Below, one piece after another: positions 18,049 through 27,093 of a DNA stretch of 64,000 nt. The notes beneath the pieces are model-generated. The model did no database searches. It was not told the origin of the DNA and saw nothing but the letters and a program-made list of their open reading frames with translations. This DNA comes from an uncultured Oscillibacter sp. Lineage in GTDB: Bacteria; Bacillota; Clostridia; Oscillospirales; Oscillospiraceae. Position 1 is the first letter of the stretch; each line of letters starts with the position of its first letter. The position numbers and the translations under genes were made by a program. Where the stretch lies: positions 59,614 through 123,613 of the forward strand of contig CAJKKQ010000008.1 in assembly GCA_905200545.1 (NCBI GenBank), read 5' to 3'.

Positions 18049-19257
18049 TCAAAGCAATTCCCGTTTTCTCTGACGGCGGCAGGTCAGGACACAGAGAACG
18101 ATGCTGACCGCCAGGAGTCCGGCTGCCACCGCCGCCTCCGTTCCTCTGGGCACCCAGGGGCCGCCCTCCCAGAGACGCCGGAAGCAGAAGGGCTGGTCCA
18201 GGAGCCAACTCCCCAGCGCCGCTCCCACCGCTGCAAACAGAGGCAAGGCCTTGAGCAGCATAGCGATGTAGCTGCCGCTGTATTGGGAGAGGAACACGGT
18301 CAATCCGGCAGCCGCCAGAGACAGCGTCAGGATCAGTCCCGCCAGCACCACGAGATAGGTCCCGTAGGTCCAGTCGAACCAGGGCGAGCTCCATTCCCAG
18401 ATCCCGCCCAGGCCGCAATCGCGAAATCGCAGGGGCTCCTGATCCAGAAACGGAATGGCATAAGTCACGAGATTGACGGCTGTCAGCACCAGTGCGGAGC
18501 ACAGGGCAGCCGCCATCTGTGTAGTCAGAACGGATCGTCCCCGGCGAGAGGTCCACTGCATGGCGCGGGTCCTCCGCAGCCGGTCCCGCACCAGCGTGGG
18601 GCAGAGCAGCAGCACGATGCTCAAAACACACCACACCGCCAGATCCCTGCCATACTCCCGGGTAGATTCCTTGACAGAGAACGGAAGCAGCCCGTGAGCC
18701 CTCTCCGGTTCGGCCAGTTGCTTCTCCCGCAGGATCATGGCCTGCGGATCGCCCTGCTCTTCACGGTTTGAGATGACCAGGGCCAGATGTTCATCCTGGG
18801 TGTCATAGGTATCCATGGTCTGCTCCAGCTCCCGGATCACATACCAGTTGGTGCCGCCGTACACCCGGCTCAGCAGATATTCCATGTCCATGTCCGCCTG
18901 ACCACCGCCGTCGCGAGCGTTGTTCAGATAGTCCTCCCGAAATTGATCAAAGGTCTCGTAGTCCGTCAGGCCCGCGGCGGCAGTCTCAGGGATGCCGGCG
19001 ATCTGCCGGTCAAACGCCTGGATCTCCTCTGCCAGTTGGCCGTCCAGCTTCGCCCGCTCCTCCGGCTCCAGGGTGGGGCCGTATTCCGTCACCCACTCGG
19101 AAGCCAGCTGGAACTGGGCCTGAGAAGCAGGACCGTTGCAGAAGTATTCGATGTAAAACTCCGGGAACATCCAGTAGTACACCGCTCCCAGCAGCAAGAT
19201 GGCCGCCAGGATACCGGGACGCCAGATCTTCCGCAGTTCCCACGCCAAAAGTCTCAT
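18049..19257 (-). CDS. ABC transporter permease (second of a pair)
   Basis: 402 residues from ATG 19257, overlapping the preceding permease stop by 4 bp. The start MRLLAWELRKIWRPG is typical of ABC-2-type permeases. The first membrane helix lies near 17-35. A long polar loop (about 40-195) precedes a C-terminal cluster of five helices. This loop-then-helices layout matches the lantibiotic/bacitracin-type ABC-2 exporter family. It forms an exporter with the ATPase at 20399-21250 and the permease at 19254-20402. Substrate unknown. Confidence 0.75.
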   Translation of the reverse strand: MRLLAWELRKIWRPGILAAILLLGAVYYWMFPEFYIEYFCNGPASQAQFQLASEWVTEYGPTLEPEERAKLDGQLAEEIQAFDRQIAGIPETAAAGLTDYETFDQFREDYLNNARDGGGQADMDMEYLLSRVYGGTNWYVIRELEQTMDTYDTQDEHLALVISNREEQGDPQAMILREKQLAEPERAHGLLPFSVKESTREYGRDLAVWCVLSIVLLLCPTLVRDRLRRTRAMQWTSRRGRSVLTTQMAAALCSALVLTAVNLVTYAIPFLDQEPLRFRDCGLGGIWEWSSPWFDWTYGTYLVVLAGLILTLSLAAAGLTVFLSQYSGSYIAMLLKALPLFAAVGAALGSWLLDQPFCFRRLWEGGPWVPRGTEAAVAAGLLAVSIVLCVLTCRRQRKRELL

Positions 19258-20402
19258 GTGAGCACATCCTTTCTTCGAAAGCGGCGCCGAGCCAGGGCCG
19301 TCCCGGCGCCGAGCAGCAGCAGATCCGCCCCCACGGCGATGGTCTCCTGCCAGGGCAGCACCGCGTTGAGGCCCAGCTCCGTAAACCAGCCGCCGCAGCA
19401 GAGCCACACGATGGTAGGCTGGAAGCAGGAGAGGACATATCCCACCCACAGCTTCAGATTCCCCAGCGCTGAGGTAAGCCCCAGGCCGCCGAAGCAGAAC
19501 AGTCCCAGCACCAGCGCCGCCAGATAAGGGCTGCGGACCAGGGTGCCGCAAAGAGACGCCAGCAGGGAAAACGATGCCGTCAGGGCAGCTCCCAGAACCA
19601 ACGCCGCCGCCAGGTACTCCGCCACAGTGAAGTCCCCCCAGGTGAGGAAGGGCCGGATCAGCATCAAATCCGAAAGGTAGTTGAACTGGCTGGAGACGCT
19701 GGCGTCCCAGATGCCGCCGTAGTCGAATCGGGCAAAGTACAATCCCAGGGTGGGTACGGCCACCAGGGCCAGGAGGACCAGTGAGGCTCCCAGAGCGGCC
19801 AGGACCTTGGTCCGCTGCAGCCGCCGCCCGGTCCGTGAGGCGCAGGTAAGGCTCTCCGTCCGGTGCATTCCCTCGTAGCCCAAGAGGTACAGCGTTCCCA
19901 GCATGGCGGCGATGGCCGTTTCCCCCAGGAGGGAACGCATCAGCGTTCCGAAAAGGAACTGATGGCTCCCCTGGGTGACAGGCCCGGCGTACAGATCCAT
20001 CCCGGCGTCTGTTTGCGCCAGGTGCTCCACCCGGGCAGACAGGGCATCGTATTTCCAGGCCACCCACGACACTACTGTTGGGGAATTTTTCACTACAGCC
20101 GTATAGAAATCTTTCAAAATGCCGGTGTCGTAGGTCTCAAAGCTGTCCTCCAGGCCGGTGACGGACTGGAGCAGGACAGTCCGGTTCTCCGTCTCCGGCA
20201 GGGCGGCCAGGCCATCGCAAAACGCCTGATCCACCCGCTGGCCCAGGAGGGCAGCATCCGCCGAGGTGTCATTGAAAAAGGTTCTGTCCCACTCCGAGAG
20301 GGTGCAGATGAGAAGGGCGTTAAACAGAAAGCTCAGCACCAGGAAGGCCCACAGGGCCGGCAGTCGGAAAAGCTTGCGCCACTCATACACGGCAAGGCTC
20401 AT
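19254..20402 (-). CDS. ABC transporter permease (first of a pair)
   Basis: 382 residues from ATG 20402, overlapping the ATPase stop by 4 bp; the longer reading runs back through the ATPase gene in another frame and is rejected. It begins MSLAVYEWRKLFRLPALW with a helix near 16-36, then a polar loop to about residue 150, then a multi-helix C-terminal half. It is the same architecture as its downstream neighbour, so the pair probably forms a heterodimeric membrane pore. Confidence 0.75.
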   Translation of the reverse strand: MSLAVYEWRKLFRLPALWAFLVLSFLFNALLICTLSEWDRTFFNDTSADAALLGQRVDQAFCDGLAALPETENRTVLLQSVTGLEDSFETYDTGILKDFYTAVVKNSPTVVSWVAWKYDALSARVEHLAQTDAGMDLYAGPVTQGSHQFLFGTLMRSLLGETAIAAMLGTLYLLGYEGMHRTESLTCASRTGRRLQRTKVLAALGASLVLLALVAVPTLGLYFARFDYGGIWDASVSSQFNYLSDLMLIRPFLTWGDFTVAEYLAAALVLGAALTASFSLLASLCGTLVRSPYLAALVLGLFCFGGLGLTSALGNLKLWVGYVLSCFQPTIVWLCCGGWFTELGLNAVLPWQETIAVGADLLLLGAGTALARRRFRRKDVLT

Positions 20403-21250
20403 AACTGATCCTCCCGGTAGATGGCGAGGAATGCGTCCTCCAGCCCCGGCACCGCGGGAACAGCCCCGACGGGCGGGTTTTCCGTCAGGATGCGCAGCAC
20501 TGGCCCCGCCTCGCTCTGACCTTCGCTGAGCAGGAACTGGTCCGGCCCAAGCGCGGTCCCCGCCGGAACCTGACAGACCTTCCCGCGGAACCGGGCACAG
20601 ATATTGGCGGGGGTATCGCAGCAGTAGAGCCGGTGGTCCCGGAACATGACGATCTGCCCGGCAATGGTCTCTACGTCGGAGACAATGTGGGTAGACAGCA
20701 GCACGATCCGGTCCTCCGCCAGGGAGTGGATCAGGTTTCGGAACCGCACCCGCTCCCGGGGATCCAGTCCGGCTGTGGGCTCGTCCAGGATCAGCAGCCG
20801 GGGATCGTTCAGCATGGCGGAGGCGATGCCCACCCGCTGGATCATGCCGCCGGAGAACTTCTTCAGCTTCCGATCCCCGTCCGCTCCCAGGCCAACCAAT
20901 TCCAAAAGGCGGCTGATGCGTTCCTCCGCCTTCCGCTTGGGGATACACTGGAGAGCGGCCGCATACCGCAAAAACTGCCGGGGCGTGTAGTTGGGATAAT
21001 ATCCAAACTGTTGGGGCAGATACCCCAGCAGCCCCCGATAGTCCGCCCCCAAAGCCAGGATGTCCTCTCCGTCCCAGAGGATCTCCCCCTTTGTGGGAAA
21101 CAGCAACGTGGCGAGCATTTTCATCAGGGTGGTCTTTCCTGCGCCATTGGGGCCCAACAGGCCATAGACACCCGGGGAAAAGGTCAGGGAGATGTCCTCC
21201 AAAGCGGTGAAATTTCCGTATTGCTTTGTGACATGTTCAACTGAGAGCAT
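20399..21250 (-). CDS. ABC transporter ATP-binding protein
   Basis: 283 residues from ATG 21250. Walker A GPNGAGKTTL lies near 34-43, the signature is FSGGMIQRV, and Walker B LLILDEPTAGLDP. The Q loop is LPQQFG. It resembles ATPases of antibiotic/peptide exporters (CcmA-like). The start lies inside the end of the upstream membrane protein gene (14-bp overlap) and the stop overlaps the next permease by 4 bp, so the whole locus is one tightly coupled operon. Confidence 0.87.
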   Translation of the reverse strand: MLSVEHVTKQYGNFTALEDISLTFSPGVYGLLGPNGAGKTTLMKMLATLLFPTKGEILWDGEDILALGADYRGLLGYLPQQFGYYPNYTPRQFLRYAAALQCIPKRKAEERISRLLELVGLGADGDRKLKKFSGGMIQRVGIASAMLNDPRLLILDEPTAGLDPRERVRFRNLIHSLAEDRIVLLSTHIVSDVETIAGQIVMFRDHRLYCCDTPANICARFRGKVCQVPAGTALGPDQFLLSEGQSEAGPVLRILTENPPVGAVPAVPGLEDAFLAIYREDQL

Positions 21251-21992
21251 AGATGCTTCCTCCTTCTGCGCACCGCCGGCAGAAGCGGCGCAGTTCCGTG
21301 AAATACAACGCCAACGCGGCGGCAGTGAGCAGGCAGAACAGCACGGTGGGCACTCCATTGAGCCACCGGGCAGCCCGCTCCCACAGCAGCGGCACAATCC
21401 CCAAAGCTGACCAGGCTGCCGGGGCTGTCAGCAGCCCCGCGATTCCCCGCAGCCGCAGACAGTAAAGGGACAACACCCCATACACACACAGGCTGGAAAC
21501 GGACAGGGCCACCATCCAAAAGAAAGAGACTTCCCCGCCCGCCAGGTACCACAGCAGCAAATTGGCCGGCACGCACACCAGCACCGACGCACTTCCGAAC
21601 ACCAGCATCCGCAGGGCCGTCATAGTCCCCAGAGAGATCCGGCAGGTCTGCCGCCACTCCAGTGTACCGGACTGTGTCTCCTTCCAGGCAGTCAGCAAAT
21701 GCAGGGCGGCGTACAATGCCGGGGACAGCAGAAACAGTACCGGGCCCAGAGATCCCTGCCGGGCTGCCGCGGCTGCCGCCGGCAGCAGGCACAAAACCAG
21801 AAACAGCACCGCAAGGAACAGACAATCTGCCGCCCCGAAAAACAGCGTTCGCAAGCCCACTGCCTGAAAAGTTTCCGTCAATGTGTGCCAAAGTCCCGGT
21901 CGGGCCGGAAGTCCGGCGTCCAGGATTTGGCACACGGCGGCATCTTTTTCCGCCTCCGTGGGCACGGGAATTTCGTCCCAGAAGTTATCCAT
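21237..21992 (-). CDS. Multi-pass membrane protein between sigma factor and ABC exporter
   Basis: 251 residues from ATG 21992 (TTG 22001 is also in frame). A polar N-terminus of about 45 residues (MDNFWDEIPVPTEAEKDAAV) precedes six hydrophobic segments, near 50-72, 78-98, 122-142, 148-170, 178-200 and 207-228. It overlaps the sigma factor stop by 8 bp. The position suggests an anti-sigma or sensor role, with the N-terminal tail available to bind the sigma factor; this is inferred from context only. Confidence 0.65.
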   Translation of the reverse strand: MDNFWDEIPVPTEAEKDAAVCQILDAGLPARPGLWHTLTETFQAVGLRTLFFGAADCLFLAVLFLVLCLLPAAAAAARQGSLGPVLFLLSPALYAALHLLTAWKETQSGTLEWRQTCRISLGTMTALRMLVFGSASVLVCVPANLLLWYLAGGEVSFFWMVALSVSSLCVYGVLSLYCLRLRGIAGLLTAPAAWSALGIVPLLWERAARWLNGVPTVLFCLLTAAALALYFTELRRFCRRCAEGGSIYALS

Positions 21993-22516
21993 GTGGATCA
22001 AACTCCTCTCTCAGCCGCCCCAACAGGCGGTAATAGCGGGATTTCACCGCTGCCTCCGGCTCACCCAGCGCGGCGGCGATTTCCGGAAAAGACTGCTCTC
22101 CATAAAGCCGCAGGCGGAACACCGCCTGGGTCTGGGGCTCCAGGCCGGAAACGTAGGCTTCGATCTGCTCCAGCAGAGCTCGATTCTGGATTTGAGTGGT
22201 GAAATCCTCCTCCCACGGCACCTCCAGTTCCTCCATGGGCAGGGGGTATCAGGTGTGATCTCCTGCGGGCGTCGATGACTTTGTTGGCGGCGATGCGGTA
22301 AAGCCAGGTGCGGAACGCCCCCCGCTCCGCCCGGTAGGCGGGCAGCGCCCGCAGCATGGCCAGGAAAATGGACTGGGTCAGGTCCATGGCGTCCTCCTTG
22401 TGGCCGGTCTGGCGGTAGACGAAGCGGTAGATTTCGTCGTAGTGGGCCCGGATCAGATGATCCGCTGCAGTGTGGGAGCCTTTGCGCTGTATCTCCCGAA
22501 TCCATTGCTCTTCCAC
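21985..22516 (-). pseudogene. ECF sigma factor split by a frameshift
   Basis: The N-terminal half starts at GTG 22516 (EEQWIREIQRKG...) and has region 2 (HKEDAMDLTQSIFLAMLRAL and RTWLYRIAANKVIDARRR). It shifts out of frame at a run of five C on the coding strand near 22240. The C-terminal half continues in the next frame with MEELEVPWEEDF and region 4 (QSFPEIAAALGEPEAAVKSR). Removing one C restores a continuous protein of about 176 residues. A true frameshift and a homopolymer sequencing error cannot be told apart. The overlapping downstream genes are intact, which slightly favours an error or a recent event. Confidence 0.75.
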
Positions 22517-22589
22517 TGCCTCACCGCCTTTCCGACTATATATTCGCACAATAGGGCGCCATCGTTTCAAAAAAAGGAGAAGAAATTTT

Positions 22590-22661
22590 TGGTCGCAGCT
22601 CAACGCCTGACTTCCAAGTTGAAATTCTCAAAATCTGGGGTGCAGTAAAGGAAAAGAATAT
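22590..22661 (+). repeat. Integrase-element right end and core without integrase
   Basis: GGTCGCAGCTCAACGCCTGA is followed by CTTCCAAG and then the core CTCAAAATCTGGGGTGCAGT (22627 onward) and AAAGGAAAAGAATATG. Order and spacing match the segments after the hairpins of copies A and E. No integrase sequence precedes it; the region immediately upstream is the start of the sigma gene. Confidence 0.55.
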
Positions 22662-22719
22662 GCTGTGAGGATTCGACATAATCCGCCTGCTGCCGGGAAC
22701 AATAGTCAAGGTGATGATG

Positions 22720-22911
22720 ATGAAATACGAAAATCCCAATATGGAAGCCTATTGGAATACCCTTTCCCCGCAGGTGCAGGCCAAGATCAACGATACGGGT
22801 ATTGAGCTGTGTTCTCTGGGGATGCTGATGAAGCTGGGGGATTACTATCAAAACAGCCAAAGCGAAAACGGCGCAGATACGCCGCCTGTAGAAACCGGAC
22901 GAAAGGAGTGA
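22720..22911 (+). CDS. Small acidic protein, unknown function
   Basis: 63 residues from ATG 22720, the last of three tandem ATG codons after a GTG (22711) and the best spaced from AAGG. It begins MKYENPNMEAYWNTLSPQVQ, has a single cysteine in ELCSLGM and no membrane segment. Its stop lies 4 bp before the next small gene, and an AAAGGAG site for that gene sits in its end. The tight pairing implies a two-gene operon. I do not recognise the family. Confidence 0.6.
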   Translation: MKYENPNMEAYWNTLSPQVQAKINDTGIELCSLGMLMKLGDYYQNSQSENGADTPPVETGRKE

Positions 22912-22915
22912 CCTC

Positions 22916-23065
22916 ATGAACAAGCAGAAGAAAGAGCTTACCAGCCCCAAGCCAGATCAGATTGAGCGGCCCATTCCCGCCAAGATCTATCCCACCATTG
23001 ACACGGACCTGGCCCGCGACAACCTGGAAAACGATCTCCCCGCAGCAGATCTGGAAGATCTGTGA
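22916..23065 (+). CDS. Small acidic, proline-rich protein, unknown function
   Basis: 49 residues, beginning MNKQKKELTSPKPDQIERPI and ending in an acidic stretch (DLARDNLENDLPAADLEDL). GAAAGGAG lies 6-7 bp before ATG. The basic start and acidic tail suggest a protein-binding or precursor-type peptide, but no modifying enzyme lies nearby. Its 3' end is about 40 bp before the left core of integrase copy C, so it may be cargo of an integrated element. Confidence 0.6.
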   Translation: MNKQKKELTSPKPDQIERPIPAKIYPTIDTDLARDNLENDLPAADLEDL

Positions 23066-23107
23066 CACAGGTACCATGACTCGTTTTCTCCAGGCCGGGT
23101 TGTGCAC

Positions 23108-23475
23108 AATTTGCGTCGCTGTAAAAGGAAAAATGGCGCGACGAGCGAAGCTGGCGGATCTTGAGAATGAGCTGCAAGACGAGATCTCTCCGGAGAGTTT
23201 CCTCTCTGGATTTAAACTTGCACCGGGGATCGCGGCGGATTTTGCCTTCTCCTGCTCCTTTCATGATGACGAGCCTAGAGGTTCAGAAGCTCTACAAGGA
23301 CCTGCTGGAGCACTACAACGCCGAGTTCACCCTCCAGACCTACGCCCGCACCACACGGCAAAAGCAGGACGAAGCCGCCCAGGCCATGGGAAATCTCATG
23401 GCACAGGTACAGTAAAGACATTTGGAAACAAACAGCGCACCGGACGGAAAGCCGAGCTTCCCTGCCGGTGCGCTG
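23108..23475 (+). pseudogene. Integrase-element remnant (copy C): helper gene joined to integrase tail
   Basis: The left core AATTTGCGTCGCTGTAAAAG (23108) is followed by the end of the DUF6809-like helper (KLADLENELQDEISPESFLS, then GFKLAPGIA, near 23148-23240). It then jumps to integrase pieces: EVQKLYKDLLEHY (23279) and the C-terminus FTLQTYARTTRQKQDEAAQA, ending in MGNLMAQVQ. Nearly all of the integrase is deleted. The hairpin with arms CAGCGCACCGG (23433-23443) and CCGGTGCGCTG (23465-23475) plus TTTT closes it. Confidence 0.78.
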
Positions 23476-23670
23476 CGTTTTCCCCGAGGCGTGTGTCGTG
23501 ATTTTGGTGTTCCTCAAATCCGGAACTTCTCGCAAAAAAAGCGCCCCGAAAATGGTTGGTTTCGGGGTATTCTTGTAAAGATGCTACAATGTGGATCTCT
23601 CACCCGCGAATACCACGCGCCGCAAAGATTCCGCGCCGCCCGTTCAGGCACCGATTCCGGTATCACGCAG

Positions 23671-23711
23671 CAAGGGAGCAGATCCCGTTTGGGATCTGCT
23701 CCCTTGGCGTT
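23671..23711. terminator. Long hairpin downstream of the beta-galactosidase gene
   Basis: A perfect 16-bp stem, 23671-23686 with 23691-23706, loop GTTT. The T run lies on the plus-strand side (23710-23714). On the minus strand it follows the galactoside operon stop at 23733 by 27 bp, so it probably acts in both directions. Confidence 0.65.
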
Positions 23712-23732
23712 TTTCCGTAATGCAAACCGATT

Positions 23733-25688
23733 TTATTCCGCGGCAGGCTCCACGCAGCACTGGAAGGGAGCAACGGACCTGTCGTCATATACGGCTTCCT
23801 GGGGATTGTGGTTGATGACCATCCGCACCCGGCCTTCTCCGGTGCCCCGGCAGATCACTTCCACCCCGGCAGCGAAGGCCTCCAGAGGGAGGTTCTGTTG
23901 AACGGAAATCGCTTCCAGAATCTTGTCCAGAACCGACTCCTCCAGGCCGCAGCCCAGATAATACACCCATCCGTCTTTCTGGGCCTTTCGGGTGACGGCG
24001 GCAAATTCCTGATAAAACGCGTCATGGTACCGCAGCAGCACATCCGCTCCGTGAACCTCCAGCATATCCCGGAAAATCCCGCCTTGGCCCTGTATACCGG
24101 CAAAATTTCCCTCTCCTGTCACGGGGAACTTCTGTCCCTCCTGCAGGCTCTCCGTCTCCGCCACGCAGACACCGGCAAAATCGGTAAAATCGATGGGAAG
24201 CTGCTTGCCCAGCACCAGGTTATTGTCAGGGTCCTTGACAAAATCCCGGTAGGTCAGAACCACCGTTCCGCCCCGCTGCGCAAAATCCCGGAGCTTGCGC
24301 TGGAAGTCCGGCTTGGCAATGATCATCTGAGGCAGGATCACTACCTGATAGCCGGTAAGGTCACGGTCCGCAGGGATCACATCCACAGGGACATTGCGGT
24401 CATAGAAGAATTTATGGTATTTCTTCATCTCGGCTTCGCAGTCCAGCAGCACACTCTGGCGTTGGATGCGAAAGGCCGCCAGAGAGTCGTAGTCGTACAC
24501 GATGGCCACTTGACTGGTGATGGGGGTCTCCAACTGAGATGCATACTGCCGGATGTCCCGGAAGAAGCTCTGTACCTCATAGAATTTCCGGCGCTTGACA
24601 TTGTCCGGATCCAGAATGCCGTAGCAGAACTGCTCGGCACCCTTGGTGGCACCCCGGTAACGGAAGAAGAACAGGGATTCGCAGCCCCGGGCCATAGCCT
24701 GGTACGCCCACATCTTCGCCTGGTTGGGCCGGGGGGAAAAGCCGGTGATATCGTGTCCCTGGGCACCCATAATGGCCTCGGTGATCCAGAAATTTCGCTG
24801 TTTCAAGCCCCGGATGTAGTCCAGGCCGAAGGCAATCTCATTGGGCGGCAGCGGCTCAGGCTGGCCGCCCCATACGGGGTAGTTGTTGTAGGCGGCTACA
24901 TCCAGATGCTTGGACACAGCGGAGTAATCCGCATGCTTGCCCAGTCCCCCGCCCGGGAAATCGTGGATCACCACCACGCCGGGAATGATCTCCCGGAGCA
25001 GCCGGGCCTGAAAGGCGGCAAACTTCACAATGCTCTCACTGCGGAATCGCTCCCAATCCAGCCGAAGAGCCGGGTTGTGGGTGGTGATGGTTCGGGCGGG
25101 CAGAGGGATCTCGCCAAAATCGTTGTACGTCTGGGACCAAAACACCGTGCCGTAGGCATCGTTGAGAGATCCGATGTTCCCGTGGAACTTCTCCTTCAAA
25201 TAGGCCTGGAAGGCATCCCGGCACTGAGGGCACCAGCAGATGTCACTGTCCTCATGGCCGAATTCGTTGTCGATCTGCCAGGCCACGATGGCCTTCTCGT
25301 CCTTGTAATGCTCTGCCATCGCCCGGATGATGCCCTCTGCGTACCGGTACAGCGTGGGACTATTGAAGCAGTACACATGCCGTCCGCCGAAGACCCGTTT
25401 GGTTCCATCCTCAAATTCCGAGAGGATGTCCGGGTGCTTTTTGGCAAGCCAGGCAGGAATGGTGGCCGTGGGGGTGCCCATGACAATGGACAGTCCCCGG
25501 GCTTTGGCCCGCTCAATCACATGGTCGAAAAAGGAGAAGTCGTACTGCCCCTCTGCCGGTTCCATGAGGTGCCAGCCGAATTCCGCGATACGGATGGCAT
25601 TGCCCCCCAGTTCACAGATATTGTCCAGATCCTCCTCCAGCAGGGAGGGATCCCATTGCTCGGGATAGTAGTCTACGCCAAGATACAT
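23733..25688 (-). CDS. Beta-galactosidase, glycoside hydrolase family 42
   Basis: 651 residues, full GH42 length. It opens with MYLGVDYYPEQWD, the family hallmark. The acid/base is E142 in WQIDNEFGHE and the nucleophile E304 in FWITEAIMGAQ. Four cysteines (C107, C151, C153, C156; CWCPQC) match the zinc site of GH42 enzymes. It releases terminal galactose, probably inside the cell because there is no signal peptide. The start abuts the sugar symporter gene with shared bases, so the two are co-translated. It is the last gene of a galactoside operon. Confidence 0.93.
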   Translation of the reverse strand: MYLGVDYYPEQWDPSLLEEDLDNICELGGNAIRIAEFGWHLMEPAEGQYDFSFFDHVIERAKARGLSIVMGTPTATIPAWLAKKHPDILSEFEDGTKRVFGGRHVYCFNSPTLYRYAEGIIRAMAEHYKDEKAIVAWQIDNEFGHEDSDICWCPQCRDAFQAYLKEKFHGNIGSLNDAYGTVFWSQTYNDFGEIPLPARTITTHNPALRLDWERFRSESIVKFAAFQARLLREIIPGVVVIHDFPGGGLGKHADYSAVSKHLDVAAYNNYPVWGGQPEPLPPNEIAFGLDYIRGLKQRNFWITEAIMGAQGHDITGFSPRPNQAKMWAYQAMARGCESLFFFRYRGATKGAEQFCYGILDPDNVKRRKFYEVQSFFRDIRQYASQLETPITSQVAIVYDYDSLAAFRIQRQSVLLDCEAEMKKYHKFFYDRNVPVDVIPADRDLTGYQVVILPQMIIAKPDFQRKLRDFAQRGGTVVLTYRDFVKDPDNNLVLGKQLPIDFTDFAGVCVAETESLQEGQKFPVTGEGNFAGIQGQGGIFRDMLEVHGADVLLRYHDAFYQEFAAVTRKAQKDGWVYYLGCGLEESVLDKILEAISVQQNLPLEAFAAGVEVICRGTGEGRVRMVINHNPQEAVYDDRSVAPFQCCVEPAAE

Positions 25689-27052
25689 TAGTTTTCCACC
25701 TTTTTCGCTTTCAGTTGCTGGGTAATGCTCTCCAGATAGCTTCCCTCCAGCTTATAGCCCCGGACATAGATGACAAACGCCAGCACCGTGATGATGGAGG
25801 GCACCACGCCCATGAGGATCCGCATGCCCAGAATGGTGGTGGCGGTCTGCGGCACGTTCTCCACATAGCCGCAGATAGTCAGTCCCACACCGATGAGCCA
25901 GCCAGCCACGGCGGAGGCAGTCTTCACCAGCAGGGTCTGGAAGGAAGCCACAATGCTCTCGTTCCGGGTGCCCAGGGTCACCTCACCGTAGTCGATGACA
26001 TCGGCCAGCATAACGGTGGTCGCGCCCAGGGTCAGGCCGGAACCGAACTTATAGAGCAGGCCGCAGATGATGATGATGGGAATGTTGGCAGGCACCACTG
26101 CACCGGCCACCAGCAAAGCGATGAGGCCCACGGCGGGGGTGAAGCTGGCGATGGCGAAGACCTGCTTCTTGCTCATGAAGCGGGAGAGGATCGGGAAGAG
26201 GAACAGCGCGCCCATCTCGGCAAAGGAGGCGGCGGTGGTGAAATAGGGGAACAGATCCGCATCCTGGGTGACATACTTGAAATAATAGAGCGCCATGCCG
26301 CCGGCCAGCTGGACCACCAGGTTATAGGCCAGCACCACGCCGATGTAGACCTTCAGCTGGTCGTTGGCCGTGATGACATGAATGGCGTACTTTAAAGAGG
26401 TGCGCTGGGCCTTCTGGCCGGAGGCGGCGTCCAGGCTGCTGCGGTCCCGGGCAAAGATCACGGTGACCAGAATGGTGCCCACGAAGACCGCCGCAACCAC
26501 AATGGAGGAAGCAGCGTAGCCCTTGGCTTCGTTGCCCTGGCCCAGAGTGTCGATCATCTTCAGGCCGAAGGCGCCCACCAGCAGCCAGGCGCTGCTGGCG
26601 AAAATGCGGGGAATGACGGAGGTGGAGTCCCGCTCTTCCTTGGTAGAGGACATAGAGGGCAGCATGGACCAATAGGGGATGTCCATGATGGTATAGGTCA
26701 TGCCCCAGAGGATATACATGACGGAGTAGTAAGCATACAGGGCAAAGCCCTCCAGCTCAGGCCCCTTGAACAGCAGCACCAGAATGACCGCGTTGATCAG
26801 CGTTCCGATGAGGATCCAGGGGCGGAACTTGCCCCAGCGGGTACGGGTGTTGTCCACGATAAAGCCCATCATGGGATCGTTGACGGCATCCCACACCCGG
26901 GCCACCAAAAACAGGTTGCCCACAAAGAGGGGGGCCAGTCCCACGGTGTCGGTAAGATAAATGGTGAGATAGGTGCTGATCATGGCGTAGCACAGATCCT
27001 TGCCCAGGGCGCCTACGCCAAAGCATAATTTTCTTCCAGCGGACAGTTTCAT
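25688..27052 (-). CDS. GPH-family sugar:cation symporter (MelB-like)
   Basis: 454 residues with about twelve membrane helices. Typical GPH features are the early DxxND-like segment RVWDAVNDPMMGFIVDNTRT, used for cation and sugar binding, and a central loop near 195-230. The protein imports galactosides such as melibiose, raffinose-type sugars or lactose with a cation. It lies between alpha-galactosidase and beta-galactosidase genes in one operon, which fits uptake of mixed galactosides. GGAGGGAGAA precedes the ATG. The exact sugar cannot be assigned. Confidence 0.88.
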   Translation of the reverse strand: MKLSAGRKLCFGVGALGKDLCYAMISTYLTIYLTDTVGLAPLFVGNLFLVARVWDAVNDPMMGFIVDNTRTRWGKFRPWILIGTLINAVILVLLFKGPELEGFALYAYYSVMYILWGMTYTIMDIPYWSMLPSMSSTKEERDSTSVIPRIFASSAWLLVGAFGLKMIDTLGQGNEAKGYAASSIVVAAVFVGTILVTVIFARDRSSLDAASGQKAQRTSLKYAIHVITANDQLKVYIGVVLAYNLVVQLAGGMALYYFKYVTQDADLFPYFTTAASFAEMGALFLFPILSRFMSKKQVFAIASFTPAVGLIALLVAGAVVPANIPIIIICGLLYKFGSGLTLGATTVMLADVIDYGEVTLGTRNESIVASFQTLLVKTASAVAGWLIGVGLTICGYVENVPQTATTILGMRILMGVVPSIITVLAFVIYVRGYKLEGSYLESITQQLKAKKVEN

Positions 27053-27093
27053 ATTCTTCTCCCTCCAATGATATTTGTCCGGATCATTCCGTT

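Noticed and set aside
18049..20948. Long minus-strand readings that extend the two permease genes upstream
   Set aside because: The extensions run through the preceding genes in other frames. Starts at ATG 19257 and ATG 20402 agree with 4-bp overlaps and with permease N-termini.
23808..25691. 627-codon plus-strand frame opposite the beta-galactosidase gene
   Set aside because: It mirrors the GH42 gene, whose catalytic residues, zinc cysteines and operon spacing are all present. No ribosome site or family is seen in the opposite frame.
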